A stretch of 64,000 nucleotides of DNA from Pontibacter vulgaris. GTDB taxonomy: Bacteria > Bacteroidota > Bacteroidia > Cytophagales > Hymenobacteraceae. The notes under the pieces are model-generated. The model saw only the letters and a program-made list of their open reading frames with translations. It was not told the origin of the DNA and did no database searches. Below, one piece after another: positions 36,207-44,805 of the stretch (positions are counted from its first letter, which is position 1; each line of letters starts with the position of its first letter). A program made the position numbers and the translations under genes. The stretch is taken from contig NZ_JAJVDH010000002.1 in the NCBI RefSeq assembly GCF_022758145.1, forward strand, positions 558,001 through 622,000, given 5' to 3'.

Positions 36207-36401
36207 GTCTGAACCACAGATTAATAATGATTGGATGGATTAGCAGGATTTATACTTTAAATTAAACATTGCGCGAGCGTCCTTGCTCGTGACGAACTAT
36301 AGTTGGGTCTCCGGCCAGTTAAGTTGTAAATTCAAAATCATTGCCTGACGCAAAGTATAATCCAATTAATCTTTTGAATCTCCTTAATCTGTGGTTCAGA
36401 C
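36207..36401. mobile_element. MITE-like inverted-repeat element
   Basis: An 18-base sequence starting GTCTGAACCACAG (36207-36224) returns as a perfect inverted copy at 36384-36401. Going inward, both arms stay similar for about 30 more bases with GATT spaced at 9-10 bases and a shared GGATT-ATACTTT end. The 160-bp middle has no ORF but holds a CGAGC/GCTCG dyad. It looks like a non-coding miniature element. It accounts for most of the 310-bp gap before the acyl-CoA dehydrogenase gene. Confidence 0.6.
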
Positions 36402-36460
36402 AATTCATTTAAAATTTTAACTTTGCGTATTACCCTTTCTCAAACCCTTAAACCAAAACT

Positions 36461-37639
36461 ATGGCTTACGAATCATCAGGTGCGCCCGATTACTTTAACA
36501 TAGACGATTTACTTACAGAAGAGCATATACTTATTCGCCAAACCATGCGCGACTTCGTGAAGCGCGAGATATCTCCAAGTATAGAAAAGTGGGCACAGGA
36601 TGCACATTTTCCATCGGAGATCGTGAAGAAGTTTGGTGATGTAGGTGCCTTCGGACCAACTATACCTACAGAGTACGGCGGCGGCGGCCTGGATTATATC
36701 AGCTACGGTATTATTATGCAGGAAATTGAGCGCGGCGATTCTGGTATGCGTTCCACAGCTTCGGTGCAGGGCTCGCTGGTAATGTACCCGATCTATAAGT
36801 ATGGCTCGGAAGAACAGCGCAAAAAGTACCTGCCAAAGCTGGCAAGCGGCGAGTGGCTGGGTTGCTTCGGCCTAACAGAACCTGATTTCGGTTCTAACCC
36901 TGGCGGCATGGTTACCAATATCAAAGATATGGGCGACCATTACCTGTTGAATGGTTCTAAGATGTGGATATCGAACTCTCCGGAGTGTCAGGTAGCGGTA
37001 GTGTGGGCTAAGAACGAGGACGGTCGCATTAAAGGTCTGATAGTGGAGCGTGGCATGGAAGGTTTCACTACACCAGAGATCCATAATAAATGGAGCTTAC
37101 GTGCCAGCTGCACCGGTGAGCTTGTTTTTGATAACGTGAAAGTGCCGAAAGAGAACCTATTGCCAAATGTAGATGGTTTGCGTGGCCCGCTTGGCTGCCT
37201 TGACTCTGCCCGTTACGGCATTTCGTGGGGTGCTATTGGTGCCGCTATCGATTGCTACGAGTCTGCTCTGAAGTATAGCAAAGAGCGTATCCAGTTCGAT
37301 AAGCCGATCGGCGGCTTCCAGCTGACACAGAAAAAACTAGCCGAAATGCTGACTGAAATTACGAAAGCACAGCTGATGGTTTGGCGTTTAGGTACTTTGA
37401 TGAACGAAGGCAAAGCGACTACGCAGCAAATTTCGATGGCGAAGCGAAACAGTGTGGACATGGCCCTGCATATTGCCCGCGAGGCACGTCAGATACATGG
37501 TGGTATGGGTATTACCGGCGAGTACCCGATCATGCGCCACATGATGAACCTCGAATCGGTGATCACTTACGAAGGAACCCACGATATTCACTTACTGATA
37601 ACTGGTGCGGATATTACCGGTATTCAGGCGTTTAAATAG
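36461..37639 (+). CDS. Acyl-CoA dehydrogenase, glutaryl-CoA dehydrogenase-like
   Basis: A 392-residue flavoprotein. STASVQGSLVMYPIY (about 97-111), GCFGLTEPDFGSNP (about 133-146; flavin binding) and YEGTHDIHLLITG with catalytic Glu371 match the glutaryl-CoA dehydrogenase branch, which turns glutaryl-CoA to crotonyl-CoA in lysine and tryptophan breakdown. The start ATG at 36461 follows an A-rich leader. It is a lone gene ended by a hairpin. A tryptophan-related link to the RidA gene at 2156 is only suggestive. Confidence 0.88.
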   Translation: MAYESSGAPDYFNIDDLLTEEHILIRQTMRDFVKREISPSIEKWAQDAHFPSEIVKKFGDVGAFGPTIPTEYGGGGLDYISYGIIMQEIERGDSGMRSTASVQGSLVMYPIYKYGSEEQRKKYLPKLASGEWLGCFGLTEPDFGSNPGGMVTNIKDMGDHYLLNGSKMWISNSPECQVAVVWAKNEDGRIKGLIVERGMEGFTTPEIHNKWSLRASCTGELVFDNVKVPKENLLPNVDGLRGPLGCLDSARYGISWGAIGAAIDCYESALKYSKERIQFDKPIGGFQLTQKKLAEMLTEITKAQLMVWRLGTLMNEGKATTQQISMAKRNSVDMALHIAREARQIHGGMGITGEYPIMRHMMNLESVITYEGTHDIHLLITGADITGIQAFK

Positions 37640-37661
37640 TGAGTCCAGAAGTATAAAATAT

Positions 37662-37695
37662 AAAAGGCAGTTGCGAAAGTAGCTGCCTTTTTTTG
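37662..37695. terminator. Bidirectional hairpin terminator
   Basis: 11-base arms (37662-37672, 37681-37691; one G-T pair) with A4 and T7 tracts, between the convergent acyl-CoA dehydrogenase and PLD-type nuclease genes. Confidence 0.87.
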
Positions 37696-37702
37696 TTATT
37701 GA

Positions 37703-38215
37703 TTATTCAACAGCTTTGGGTACAACTCCACTGTTTTTCGCATCTTCTTCCGGATCAAACTTGACCATTTCATTCCACAGCTTATCGAACTCGCGGCTGT
37801 AGTCCTGAACTATACTTGCGTTATCAGTTATAAGTATGTTTTCGTGGTTGTAGAGAGCGGCGCTGCGGGTCCAGTTGTAGCTGCCGGTTAGCACCCGCTT
37901 TTCATCAAAAATAGCAAACTTGTGGTGCATGTGGTTACGCGTTTTATCCACCCAGATCTCCAGCCCCTGAGCAGCCATTTCAATAACATCCGATCCCAGG
38001 TCGTGCAGTTTATCGTTATCTGTAATGATCTTTATACTTATCCCGCGCTGGTGTGCACGCATGATGGCCTCTGTAATCCGGTCATCACTAATTGTAAACA
38101 CACAGATTTTTATCGTTCTGGTTGCTGCGTCTATGGCGCTGATGATGGCGTTCAGGCAATCTTCTCCGGGACTGAAGAAAGCGTGGCTGGTAATATGTTG
38201 GATGCTTGGCTGCAT
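37703..38215 (-). CDS. Phospholipase D-like nuclease (single HKD motif)
   Basis: 170 residues from the ATG at 38215 (MQPSIQHITSHAFFSPGED); an in-frame ATG at 38275 adds a 20-residue leader that is not typical. One HxKxxxxD motif, H97-K99-D104 in HHKFAIFDEKRVLTGSYNW, places it with the small Nuc/PLD6-type enzymes that dimerise to make one active site. It probably hydrolyses phosphodiester bonds in nucleic acid. No partner toxin or restriction gene is nearby; a DNA-repair or defence role is possible but unproven. Confidence 0.86.
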   Translation of the reverse strand: MQPSIQHITSHAFFSPGEDCLNAIISAIDAATRTIKICVFTISDDRITEAIMRAHQRGISIKIITDNDKLHDLGSDVIEMAAQGLEIWVDKTRNHMHHKFAIFDEKRVLTGSYNWTRSAALYNHENILITDNASIVQDYSREFDKLWNEMVKFDPEEDAKNSGVVPKAVE

Positions 38216-38425
38216 AAAGTATAAATTAGTCAGCGAAAGGTACGTTTGCAGCTTCAGTTTAGATATAGAAACCAAGTAATGCTAATGAGATTAGATTTCT
38301 GGTGAAACACTATAAAATAATTAGCAAAATTTCGTAAATTCGTAGGTGTAAATGGAGCGAAAGCAATGCCTGAACTGTTACCTTTAGGTATAGCAAAAGC
38401 TGATTTTAAAGTATAAGATAGAAGA

Positions 38426-39469
38426 ATGAGAGAAGATTATCTCACTGGCGAAAAAGAGCACATGACGCCAGCCGAACGCGATATTGACAAGGCACTCCGT
38501 CCGCTTAGTTTCTCGGATTTTACCGGGCAGGCAAAGGTGGTGGAGAACCTGAAAATATTTGTGCAGGCAGCTCGTCGCCGTGGCGAAGCCTTGGACCACG
38601 TGTTACTGCACGGACCTCCGGGACTTGGTAAAACGACCTTATCACATATAATTGCCTCAGAGCTGGATTCAGGCATAAAGATGACATCAGGGCCGGTGCT
38701 GGACAAGCCAAGCGACTTAGCTGGTTTGCTTACCAACCTCGACCCGAATGATGTACTTTTTATTGATGAGATCCACCGCCTGAACCCTATCGTGGAAGAG
38801 TACCTGTACTCGGCGATGGAAGACTATAAGATTGACATCATGCTCGATTCAGGCCCGAATGCGCGTTCTGTACAAATTAGTCTGAACCCATTCACGCTGA
38901 TTGGTGCTACTACCCGTTCTGGTTTGCTTACTGCGCCACTGCGTGCCCGTTTCAGTATCAACAGCAGACTGGAGTATTATGATGCGGAGTTGTTGACTTC
39001 TATTGTGAAACGTTCATCTGCCTTGCTGGGTGCGCCAATACATGAGGATGCAGCTTTCGAGATTGCCCGCCGTAGCCGTGGTACACCGCGTATTGCCAAC
39101 AACCTGCTGCGCCGTACCCGCGACTTTGCACAGGTAAAAAGCAACGGTACTATTGATGTAGAGATCGCACGTTTTGCCCTGAATGCACTGGATGTGGATC
39201 ATAATGGTCTGGACGATATGGACAAACGCATCCTTTCCTGCATCATCGATAAGTATAAAGGTGGCCCGGTTGGTATCTCAACTATAGCAACAGCCTGCGG
39301 CGAAGAAGCAGAAACCATTGAAGAAGTGTATGAGCCGTTCCTGATTCAGGAAGGTTACATTAAGCGTACTGCCCGTGGCCGTGAAGCTACCGAAGCTGCT
39401 TACCGACACTTAGGCAAAATTCCGCCACAGCATGCACAGGCATCAGGTGGTTTGTTTGACCAGGAATAA
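38426..39469 (+). CDS. ruvB: Holliday junction branch-migration helicase RuvB
   Basis: A 347-residue AAA+ motor that, with RuvA, drives Holliday junction migration. Walker [10 protein letters not shown] is at 63-71, Walker [10 protein letters not shown] near 112, and the arginine-finger region [17 protein letters not shown] is intact; the winged-helix end (GFIQRTARGR-like [12 protein letters not shown]) completes it. No ruvA or ruvC neighbours. A terminator follows at 39490. Confidence 0.98.
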   Translation: MREDYLTGEKEHMTPAERDIDKALRPLSFSDFTGQAKVVENLKIFVQAARRRGEALDHVLLHGPPGLGKTTLSHIIASELDSGIKMTSGPVLDKPSDLAGLLTNLDPNDVLFIDEIHRLNPIVEEYLYSAMEDYKIDIMLDSGPNARSVQISLNPFTLIGATTRSGLLTAPLRARFSINSRLEYYDAELLTSIVKRSSALLGAPIHEDAAFEIARRSRGTPRIANNLLRRTRDFAQVKSNGTIDVEIARFALNALDVDHNGLDDMDKRILSCIIDKYKGGPVGISTIATACGEEAETIEEVYEPFLIQEGYIKRTARGREATEAAYRHLGKIPPQHAQASGGLFDQE

Positions 39470-39489
39470 AGTATAAATTATAGTATAGC

Positions 39490-39518
39490 AAAAGAGCAGG
39501 TGATGAGCCTGCTCTTTT
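39490..39518. terminator. Bidirectional hairpin terminator
   Basis: Perfect 11-base arms (AAAAGAGCAGG and complement) with a 7-base loop between ruvB and the convergent exported RidA gene. Confidence 0.92.
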
Positions 39519-39521
39519 TGT

Positions 39522-39959
39522 TTATTCTGTTTTCTTGATCTCTGCTATCAACTCTACTTCCAGCACCGATTCAGCATCAAAAAGCCGGGTAATTTCTACC
39601 CAGGTGGCGGCAGGATTATGTGTTCCGTAATACTTCTTCCGGATGTCCTTGTGTTTGGTTACAGCCTCAATGTCTTTGGTGAATAAGTTCTCCTTCACTA
39701 CATGCGTAAAGTCGAGGTTATACTTCTTTAGTGTCAGTTCCAGCGTTTTGTAGACACGTTCCATTGCTTTGTCCATGTCGCCGTTGCCAACTGTACCCGA
39801 AATGTAAAGTAGGTTGCCGCTACGGTAAGCCTGCGCGTAATTCCATTCCTTTTCGCCGGGGTGCAGATGGAAAACCTTGCCATTTTTCTCCATTACGCCC
39901 TGCGCAAAAGAGCCACATCCTAGTAGCAGGAAGATGAATAGTGGGAATAGTTTTTTCAT
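39522..39959 (-). CDS. Exported RidA-family protein
   Basis: A 145-residue protein whose N-terminus is a signal peptide with a lipobox-like LLLGC (Cys15), alternatively cut by signal peptidase I after FAQ. The rest is a RidA fold: GNLLYISGTVGNGD (about 46-59) and a central KTLELTLKKYNLDF. The canonical RidA arginine near the C-terminus is replaced within NPAATWVEITRLF, so enamine chemistry is doubtful. RidA proteins are mostly cytosolic, so an exported paralogue is unusual. It is a lone gene. Confidence 0.82.
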   Translation of the reverse strand: MKKLFPLFIFLLLGCGSFAQGVMEKNGKVFHLHPGEKEWNYAQAYRSGNLLYISGTVGNGDMDKAMERVYKTLELTLKKYNLDFTHVVKENLFTKDIEAVTKHKDIRKKYYGTHNPAATWVEITRLFDAESVLEVELIAEIKKTE

Positions 39960-40016
39960 AGTTATAGGTTTATTTTGTCTGATAACTAAAGTTAATAAAA
40001 GTCTTACAATCAGCTA

Positions 40017-40125
40017 TATACTTTGCCTAAGCAGGCTTGCGAAGAACTATACTTTAATGCGGATTTATTTTGATGTAATTTTGTTGCGAAGTATAGCTGC
40101 CAAAGTATAAATGGCGGAAAGTATA
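40017..40125. repeat. Cluster of five AAGTATA/TATACTT words at the queG start
   Basis: Copies at 40017-40023, 40048-40054, 40089-40095, 40103-40109 and 40119-40125. The last is inside queG, codons 4-5 (Ser-Ile). They overlap the presumed promoter and ribosome-binding region. Confidence 0.8.
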
Positions 40126-41067
40126 AAATTGAACAAAGCCCAACACACATATCTTATTAAACAGAAGGCGCAGGAGCTAGGCTTTATGTATTGCGGTATC
40201 TCTAAAGCGGATTTCCTGGAAGAGGAAGCGCCACGCCTGGAGAACTGGCTGAAGCAGAACATGCACGGCCAGATGCACTACATGGAGAACCACTTCGATA
40301 AGCGCCTGGACCCGCGACTGCTGGTTGATGGTGCTAAATCTGTGGTGTCGCTGCTTCTCAATTATTATCCCGAAGAAAAACAGCCTGAAGAAGATACTTA
40401 CAAGATATCGAAGTACGCGTACGGCACAGATTACCACTTTGTAATTAAAGACAAGCTGAAAACGCTTCTCGATTTTATTAATGAAAGTATAGGTGAAGTA
40501 GGCGGCCGCTGCTTCGTAGATTCTGCGCCGGTGCTGGATAAAGCCTGGGCAAAGAAAAGCGGTTTGGGATGGGTTGGCAAAAACTCGAACCTGATCACGC
40601 CGCAGGTAGGCAGCTTTTACTTTATTGCTGAACTTATCATAGACCTAGAACTGGAATATGATGGACCTATAAAAGATTATTGCGGTTCCTGCACCAAATG
40701 CCTGGATGCCTGCCCGACCGATGCTATAGTTGCGCCTTACGTAGTTGATGGCAGCAAGTGCATTTCATACTTTACCATCGAGTTGAAAGACCAGCTGCCG
40801 CAGGAAATGAACGGTAAGTTTGGTAACTGGGTATTTGGCTGCGATATATGCCAGGATGTGTGCCCCTGGAACCGCTTCAGCAAACCGCACAAGGAACCGG
40901 CTTTTGCCCCGCACCCTGACTTAAACAAGATGAAATCTAGCGATTGGCAGGAGCTTACACACGAGGTATTCTCTCAGCTCTTTAAAAAATCGGCAGTAAA
41001 ACGGACTGGCTACAACGGCTTGTTGCGCAACATTAAGTTTGTGCAGGAAAACCCGGAACAGGATTAA
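40111..41067 (+). CDS. queG: Epoxyqueuosine reductase
   Basis: A 318-residue iron-sulfur and cobalamin enzyme making the last step of queuosine tRNA modification. Two 4Fe-4S clusters are indicated by [12 protein letters not shown] (about 190-201) and [10 protein letters not shown] (about 246-255). [22 protein letters not shown] (about 131-152) is the family signature. The stop overlaps the stop of the convergent 65-residue gene by 4 bp, so no room for a terminator exists between them. Confidence 0.96.
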   Translation: MAESIKLNKAQHTYLIKQKAQELGFMYCGISKADFLEEEAPRLENWLKQNMHGQMHYMENHFDKRLDPRLLVDGAKSVVSLLLNYYPEEKQPEEDTYKISKYAYGTDYHFVIKDKLKTLLDFINESIGEVGGRCFVDSAPVLDKAWAKKSGLGWVGKNSNLITPQVGSFYFIAELIIDLELEYDGPIKDYCGSCTKCLDACPTDAIVAPYVVDGSKCISYFTIELKDQLPQEMNGKFGNWVFGCDICQDVCPWNRFSKPHKEPAFAPHPDLNKMKSSDWQELTHEVFSQLFKKSAVKRTGYNGLLRNIKFVQENPEQD

Positions 41068-41261
41068 GCTACAGGCTGCATTCTGGTAAATACTTTATTC
41101 AGGATATACAGGTATTTGCCAGAAAACTGGTCGTAACACCATTGCTTAAGTTGCTGCAGCTCATCTGCAATAAGAAATTTAAAAGCTTTTCTGAGTTCCT
41201 TTTCAAACAGCATTTTGTCGAAGCTAACCTTCTGCAAAATGGTTTTTACATATTCCAACAT
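41064..41261 (-). CDS. Small conserved-looking hypothetical protein
   Basis: A 65-residue basic helical protein ([20 protein letters not shown]; then [13 protein letters not shown]). I have an impression of close small homologues across Bacteroidota but no function for them. It converges on queG with a 4-bp overlap of coding ends. No signal or membrane segment. Confidence 0.7.
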   Translation of the reverse strand: MLEYVKTILQKVSFDKMLFEKELRKAFKFLIADELQQLKQWCYDQFSGKYLYILNKVFTRMQPVA

Positions 41262-41385
41262 GTCAGTAAAATAATGAGATCTTTTAGACCAGGTAGTTAC
41301 TGGGTAATACGTGAACAGGCAGAAAGGTTACAATATTAAAATTGTATATATCTAAATTATTGGTGAAATAATTATATAAAATGGT

Positions 41386-41415
41386 AAAAGCTCAGAAGCT
41401 GGTTTTATCAGCTCC
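41386..41415 (-). terminator. Hairpin terminator of the ferritin-like pair
   Basis: AAAGCTCAG/CTGAGCTTT arms continue past one mismatch into AGCT/AGCT; the minus strand then reads TTTTACC. It lies 36 bp after the stop of the distal ferritin-like gene. Confidence 0.7.
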
Positions 41416-41450
41416 TGAGCTTTAAGTAGATATGTTTTCCAGATATTTAA

Positions 41451-42248
41451 CTAAGCAACTATAAATAAGCTGGCTATATCTAATACTTGTTGCTTGTTCA
41501 ATGGCTCATCAAAGGCTTCGGTAGCGGCTGCAGAAGAAATATTTCCAGATACTATGTTAACACCAGCCTGGGTTGTTACTTCTTCTCCGTTATAAACAGC
41601 CTGTGTTGCTGCCGGCATGCCTGCACCGCGCTCGTTGCCGGTTATCCAGCTTTTTAAACCACGTATGCGGCGTATTTCTGCTGCGTGTCGTGCCTCAACA
41701 GAATGTATCTGCAAGGCGGCTGTTAATACTGCATTGCTGCCAACTAAGTTTCCGGCCTGTCCTTTATAGGCTCTTACGCCTGTATCTTCAAAAGCCTGCG
41801 CAATAGCCAGGAATACAGCCGGATCGGAGTTCCAGGTAGGGAAATTGCCTTTAGCCGAAAAATCAAAAGTAGGTTTGGTAACAGGTGTTGCATTTAAAGA
41901 TTTGATAGCATCCTGCAGAAACTTTACGTGGGCAGCTTCGTGCTTGCTTATCTGCTGGATAACAGCTCTGTTCTCTGCCTGCACCGCAGGCGAGGCCAGA
42001 CCCAAGCGATAAAACTCATCTTCCAGGTACTCCAGCGTAAGCGCAAACTGCAAGGTATCTACAATGGTGTTGCTGGACTGGCCATAAGCTTTCTTGAACA
42101 TAGAGCCCAAGGCCAGCGGTACGGCAGCGGCTGCTACTTTCATACCAAAACCACTAAAATGCTTGAAGATTGATCTGCGTGAATCCAGGCGCTCGTATAC
42201 TTCAGGATCAACTTTTTCTATATCCTGTATCAGTTTTAAGATATTCAT
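41451..42248 (-). CDS. Exported ferritin-like protein (Ferritin_2-type), distal gene
   Basis: A 265-residue protein. A twin-arginine-like motif SRRSIFKHF at about 24-32 precedes a hydrophobic stretch (VAAAAVPLALGSMFKKAYG), so Tat export is likely. The four-helix core shows LEYLEDEFYRL, KHEAAHVKFL, FEDTGVRAY and HSVEARHAAEIRRI, the Glu/His pattern of a di-metal site. Such proteins are often annotated only as ferritin-like. It is 15 bp downstream of a paralogue and the two share fold and export style. Confidence 0.87.
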   Translation of the reverse strand: MNILKLIQDIEKVDPEVYERLDSRRSIFKHFSGFGMKVAAAAVPLALGSMFKKAYGQSSNTIVDTLQFALTLEYLEDEFYRLGLASPAVQAENRAVIQQISKHEAAHVKFLQDAIKSLNATPVTKPTFDFSAKGNFPTWNSDPAVFLAIAQAFEDTGVRAYKGQAGNLVGSNAVLTAALQIHSVEARHAAEIRRIRGLKSWITGNERGAGMPAATQAVYNGEEVTTQAGVNIVSGNISSAAATEAFDEPLNKQQVLDIASLFIVA

Positions 42249-42263
42249 GGTGCGGTCCTCCTG

Positions 42264-42998
42264 TTACTTAGGTAAATTGTTAGCGTTAATTTTAGTTTTG
42301 ATGAATGGAGCAGCCAGCTTCAGTACTTCAGCCGGCGTGCGCGCTACATCAAGGCCATTGGCATCTACTACATCATCCCCTGAAAAATCTTTTGATTTCG
42401 GGTTAATAAGGTCGCGGATAGCAGCAGCGTGGCGTGCCTCTACCGATACTATTTTGCCAGCCAGTACCAGGTAATCTAAGCCAACGCCGGTGTCTGTAAA
42501 CAATTGGCCTGCACCGTTGTAAGCAGAAACACCCAGGTCTTCAAAAGTTTTAGCAGTTGTAAGCACGCTTGTGCGGTCGGCAAAGTTTATTTTGGAGAAA
42601 TCGGGTTCCAGGGCAGGTATGGCTTTCTGGCCAAGTGCTGCTTTAAAGAATTCGCGGTGCGCTATTTCGTGGTCACGGATATCGGTGAAGAGTTGTGTTT
42701 CAGCGGCCGTCATGCCAGAGAATTTAGTAGCCACTACCTGGGTATAGAAAGCTGCTTCAAGTTGCTCCAGCGCATAAGCATAATTCAGTATTCCCACATC
42801 ACCCGAGCCGAGGTCTACTGCCATCGGGTCTATCATTGTATCATCGTCATCATCGTCGCAACCGGTTGTTAGCAACAGCGTGGTTACAGCTGCGGTGGCG
42901 CCTGCATATCTAAAAAACATGCGTCGGTGAATTGGGTTAAGGAGGTGTTTACCCAAGCCGTTTTCCTGTTGGTCAGCTTTCGGTGTTAGTTTTTGCAT
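42264..42998 (-). CDS. Exported ferritin-like lipoprotein-like protein (Ferritin_2-type), proximal gene
   Basis: A 244-residue paralogue of the next gene. The N-terminus has HRRMFFRYAG followed by a hydrophobic run ending LLTTGC and then six Asp residues, so it may be a Tat-exported lipoprotein (Cys about 50). Core motifs LEQLEAAFYTQ, DHEIAHREFF, FEDLGVSAY and VSVEARHAAAIRDL give the likely di-metal ligands. It is the first gene of the pair; the 367-bp gap upstream (42999-43365) holds no ORF and only scattered AAGTATA words and a possible promoter for batD. Confidence 0.87.
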   Translation of the reverse strand: MQKLTPKADQQENGLGKHLLNPIHRRMFFRYAGATAAVTTLLLTTGCDDDDDDTMIDPMAVDLGSGDVGILNYAYALEQLEAAFYTQVVATKFSGMTAAETQLFTDIRDHEIAHREFFKAALGQKAIPALEPDFSKINFADRTSVLTTAKTFEDLGVSAYNGAGQLFTDTGVGLDYLVLAGKIVSVEARHAAAIRDLINPKSKDFSGDDVVDANGLDVARTPAEVLKLAAPFIKTKINANNLPK

Positions 42999-43317
42999 AA
43001 TTCCTATAGTTTAAAGGTGTAAGAGATGTACTTTCCATAAGGGCTTCGCCAAAGCCAGAAGCACTTTCGTGAAAAGTAAAAGACCTACGACCAGGCTATA
43101 AGACCGGATTGCAGCACTATAAAATAAAGTTCAATTAAGAATAAAAATGCCAGGGTAAAGTTTAGCCGGCGCTAACGAAGTATGAAGGCCGATACCAAGG
43201 CCAGGTTTAGCTATCGCGCAATTAAAGTATAAAATTGGAGTTATGCCTGTACGAAATGAGCTTGGTAAGCCCCGGTTAAGTATAAACAAAGTGGAAAGAT
43301 TAAGTACAAAAAATTGC

Positions 43318-43325
43318 TAAATTTG
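43318..43325 (+). promoter_or_regulatory. Possible -7 element for batD
   Basis: TAAATTTG, a full TANNTTTG match, 41 bp before the batD start. The TTTG box 19 bases upstream is not evident. Confidence 0.35.
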
Positions 43326-43365
43326 CTTTTACACTACTACCTGAAACAGCTTCAGTACCTAATTT

Positions 43366-44802
43366 ATGCGCTCACTTTTGCTTTTTGTTTTTTTGCTGAC
43401 GATACTGGTGGTGCCGGCAATGGCCCAGCAGGTTAGCATTGAACTGGGTAAAAGTCCGGTGCCCATTAACCAGTACTACACCGTTTCTATTAAGATAAAA
43501 GATAAGCCCTTACAGGAGTATACCCCGTTTCCGGAAATAGAAGGTTTTAAAAAGAGTAGCAAATTTTCTACTACAAAAACCATTATAGTGGGCGGGCAAA
43601 CCTCTACTATACTTACCATTACACAAAACTACGCCGGGCTTAAAGAAGGCGATTTTGTGCTGAAGCCTTTTACCATGAAGGTTAACGGCCAAACGGTGCA
43701 ATCGGCGGGTACAAGTATAAAAGTGCTGCCAATGGCTGCAGCTACCGCCCAAACACCGGCCACCGAACTGGTAGCCCCTGACGAAGCACCTGAACTGGCA
43801 AATGAGCCTCAGCAATATATTGAACAGGCCGATAACGCCTTCCTGACACTTTATACAAATAAAAAGGAAATTTATGTAGGCGAGGGCCTGAATGTGGCGC
43901 TATATTTTTATCTGGCCAAGGAAGACCAGCGGCTTTTAGATTTTTATGATTTTGAGAACCAGATAGGTGGAATTTTGCGGCAATTGCAGCAGCCAAATGT
44001 GTGGGAAGAGGCTTTTGAGTTTACAGAGATAACGCCTGAAGAAGTAACTATAAAAGATAAAGCATACCTGCGTTTTAAACTGTACGAGGCTGTTCTATAC
44101 CCTATCAATTTAGAGCCAATCCGGTTTCCGGCATTGTCGCTGAAGATGATAAAGTATAAAGTTGCCAAAAACCCTACGTTGCTGAAGCAGGACCGGCAGG
44201 AGGGTTTTAAAACGTTCTTTGCCCGGGAGCGGGAAATAAAAGTGAAAGAGTTGCCGCCGCACCCGTTGCGCGATGTGGTGCCGGTTGGTGTTTATACTTT
44301 ACGCGAGAACCTTTCTAAGAAGCAGGTGCGTGTAAACAAGAGCTTTTCTTATCTTTTTCAGTTAGAAGGTGAGGGAAACCTGGCTGCTATTATGCCTCCG
44401 GTACCTGCTTCCAATGCTGCCCTGGAGCTTTACCCACCTGACCTGCGGCAGGATGTAACACGGCGTGCCGGCAGGGTATTAGGCTCCAAAAGCTTTACAT
44501 ATACCGGGTTGGCAAAAGAACCCGGCACTTATAAATTACAGGATGCCCTGCAATGGATATACTTTAACCCCAATACGGCTACCTATGATACGCTGCAGCC
44601 AACACTTGCAGTGCGCGTAACCGGCGAGAGCGACAGCGATGCACTTATACTTTCAAGAGACTTGGGGCCATTTTACAAAATTATTCAGAACGAAGATCAC
44701 AGGTTGGCAAGCCTTAATCAGTTTGATGTGATAAAGCGCTATACCAACATCATACTCCTGGTGCTGCTGGCAATATCGGCGTTTGTGTTCTTAAAAAAAT
44801 AA
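43366..44802 (+). CDS. batD: BatD-like oxygen-tolerance protein
   Basis: A 478-residue protein with a signal peptide (1-20, ending AMAQ), Ig-like beta regions (ELGKSPVPINQYYTVSIKI; YAGLKEGDFVLKPFTM) and one C-terminal membrane helix (about 455-475). This is the BatD pattern, normally encoded with MoxR and VWA-domain BatA/B. Here it stands alone, 3 bp before aroC and 22 kb from the MoxR gene, so the canonical cluster is split or reduced. Function is envelope-related but unclear. Confidence 0.82.
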   Translation: MRSLLLFVFLLTILVVPAMAQQVSIELGKSPVPINQYYTVSIKIKDKPLQEYTPFPEIEGFKKSSKFSTTKTIIVGGQTSTILTITQNYAGLKEGDFVLKPFTMKVNGQTVQSAGTSIKVLPMAAATAQTPATELVAPDEAPELANEPQQYIEQADNAFLTLYTNKKEIYVGEGLNVALYFYLAKEDQRLLDFYDFENQIGGILRQLQQPNVWEEAFEFTEITPEEVTIKDKAYLRFKLYEAVLYPINLEPIRFPALSLKMIKYKVAKNPTLLKQDRQEGFKTFFAREREIKVKELPPHPLRDVVPVGVYTLRENLSKKQVRVNKSFSYLFQLEGEGNLAAIMPPVPASNAALELYPPDLRQDVTRRAGRVLGSKSFTYTGLAKEPGTYKLQDALQWIYFNPNTATYDTLQPTLAVRVTGESDSDALILSRDLGPFYKIIQNEDHRLASLNQFDVIKRYTNIILLVLLAISAFVFLKK

Positions 44803-44805
44803 ACT

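Noticed and set aside
37703..38215. Toxin-antitoxin or defence island around the PLD-type nuclease
   Set aside because: Neighbours are acyl-CoA dehydrogenase and ruvB; there is no partner gene or sign of transfer.
43210..43330. Small open frame of about 25 codons before batD
   Set aside because: Too short, no leader features, and inside a gap with promoter-like sequence.
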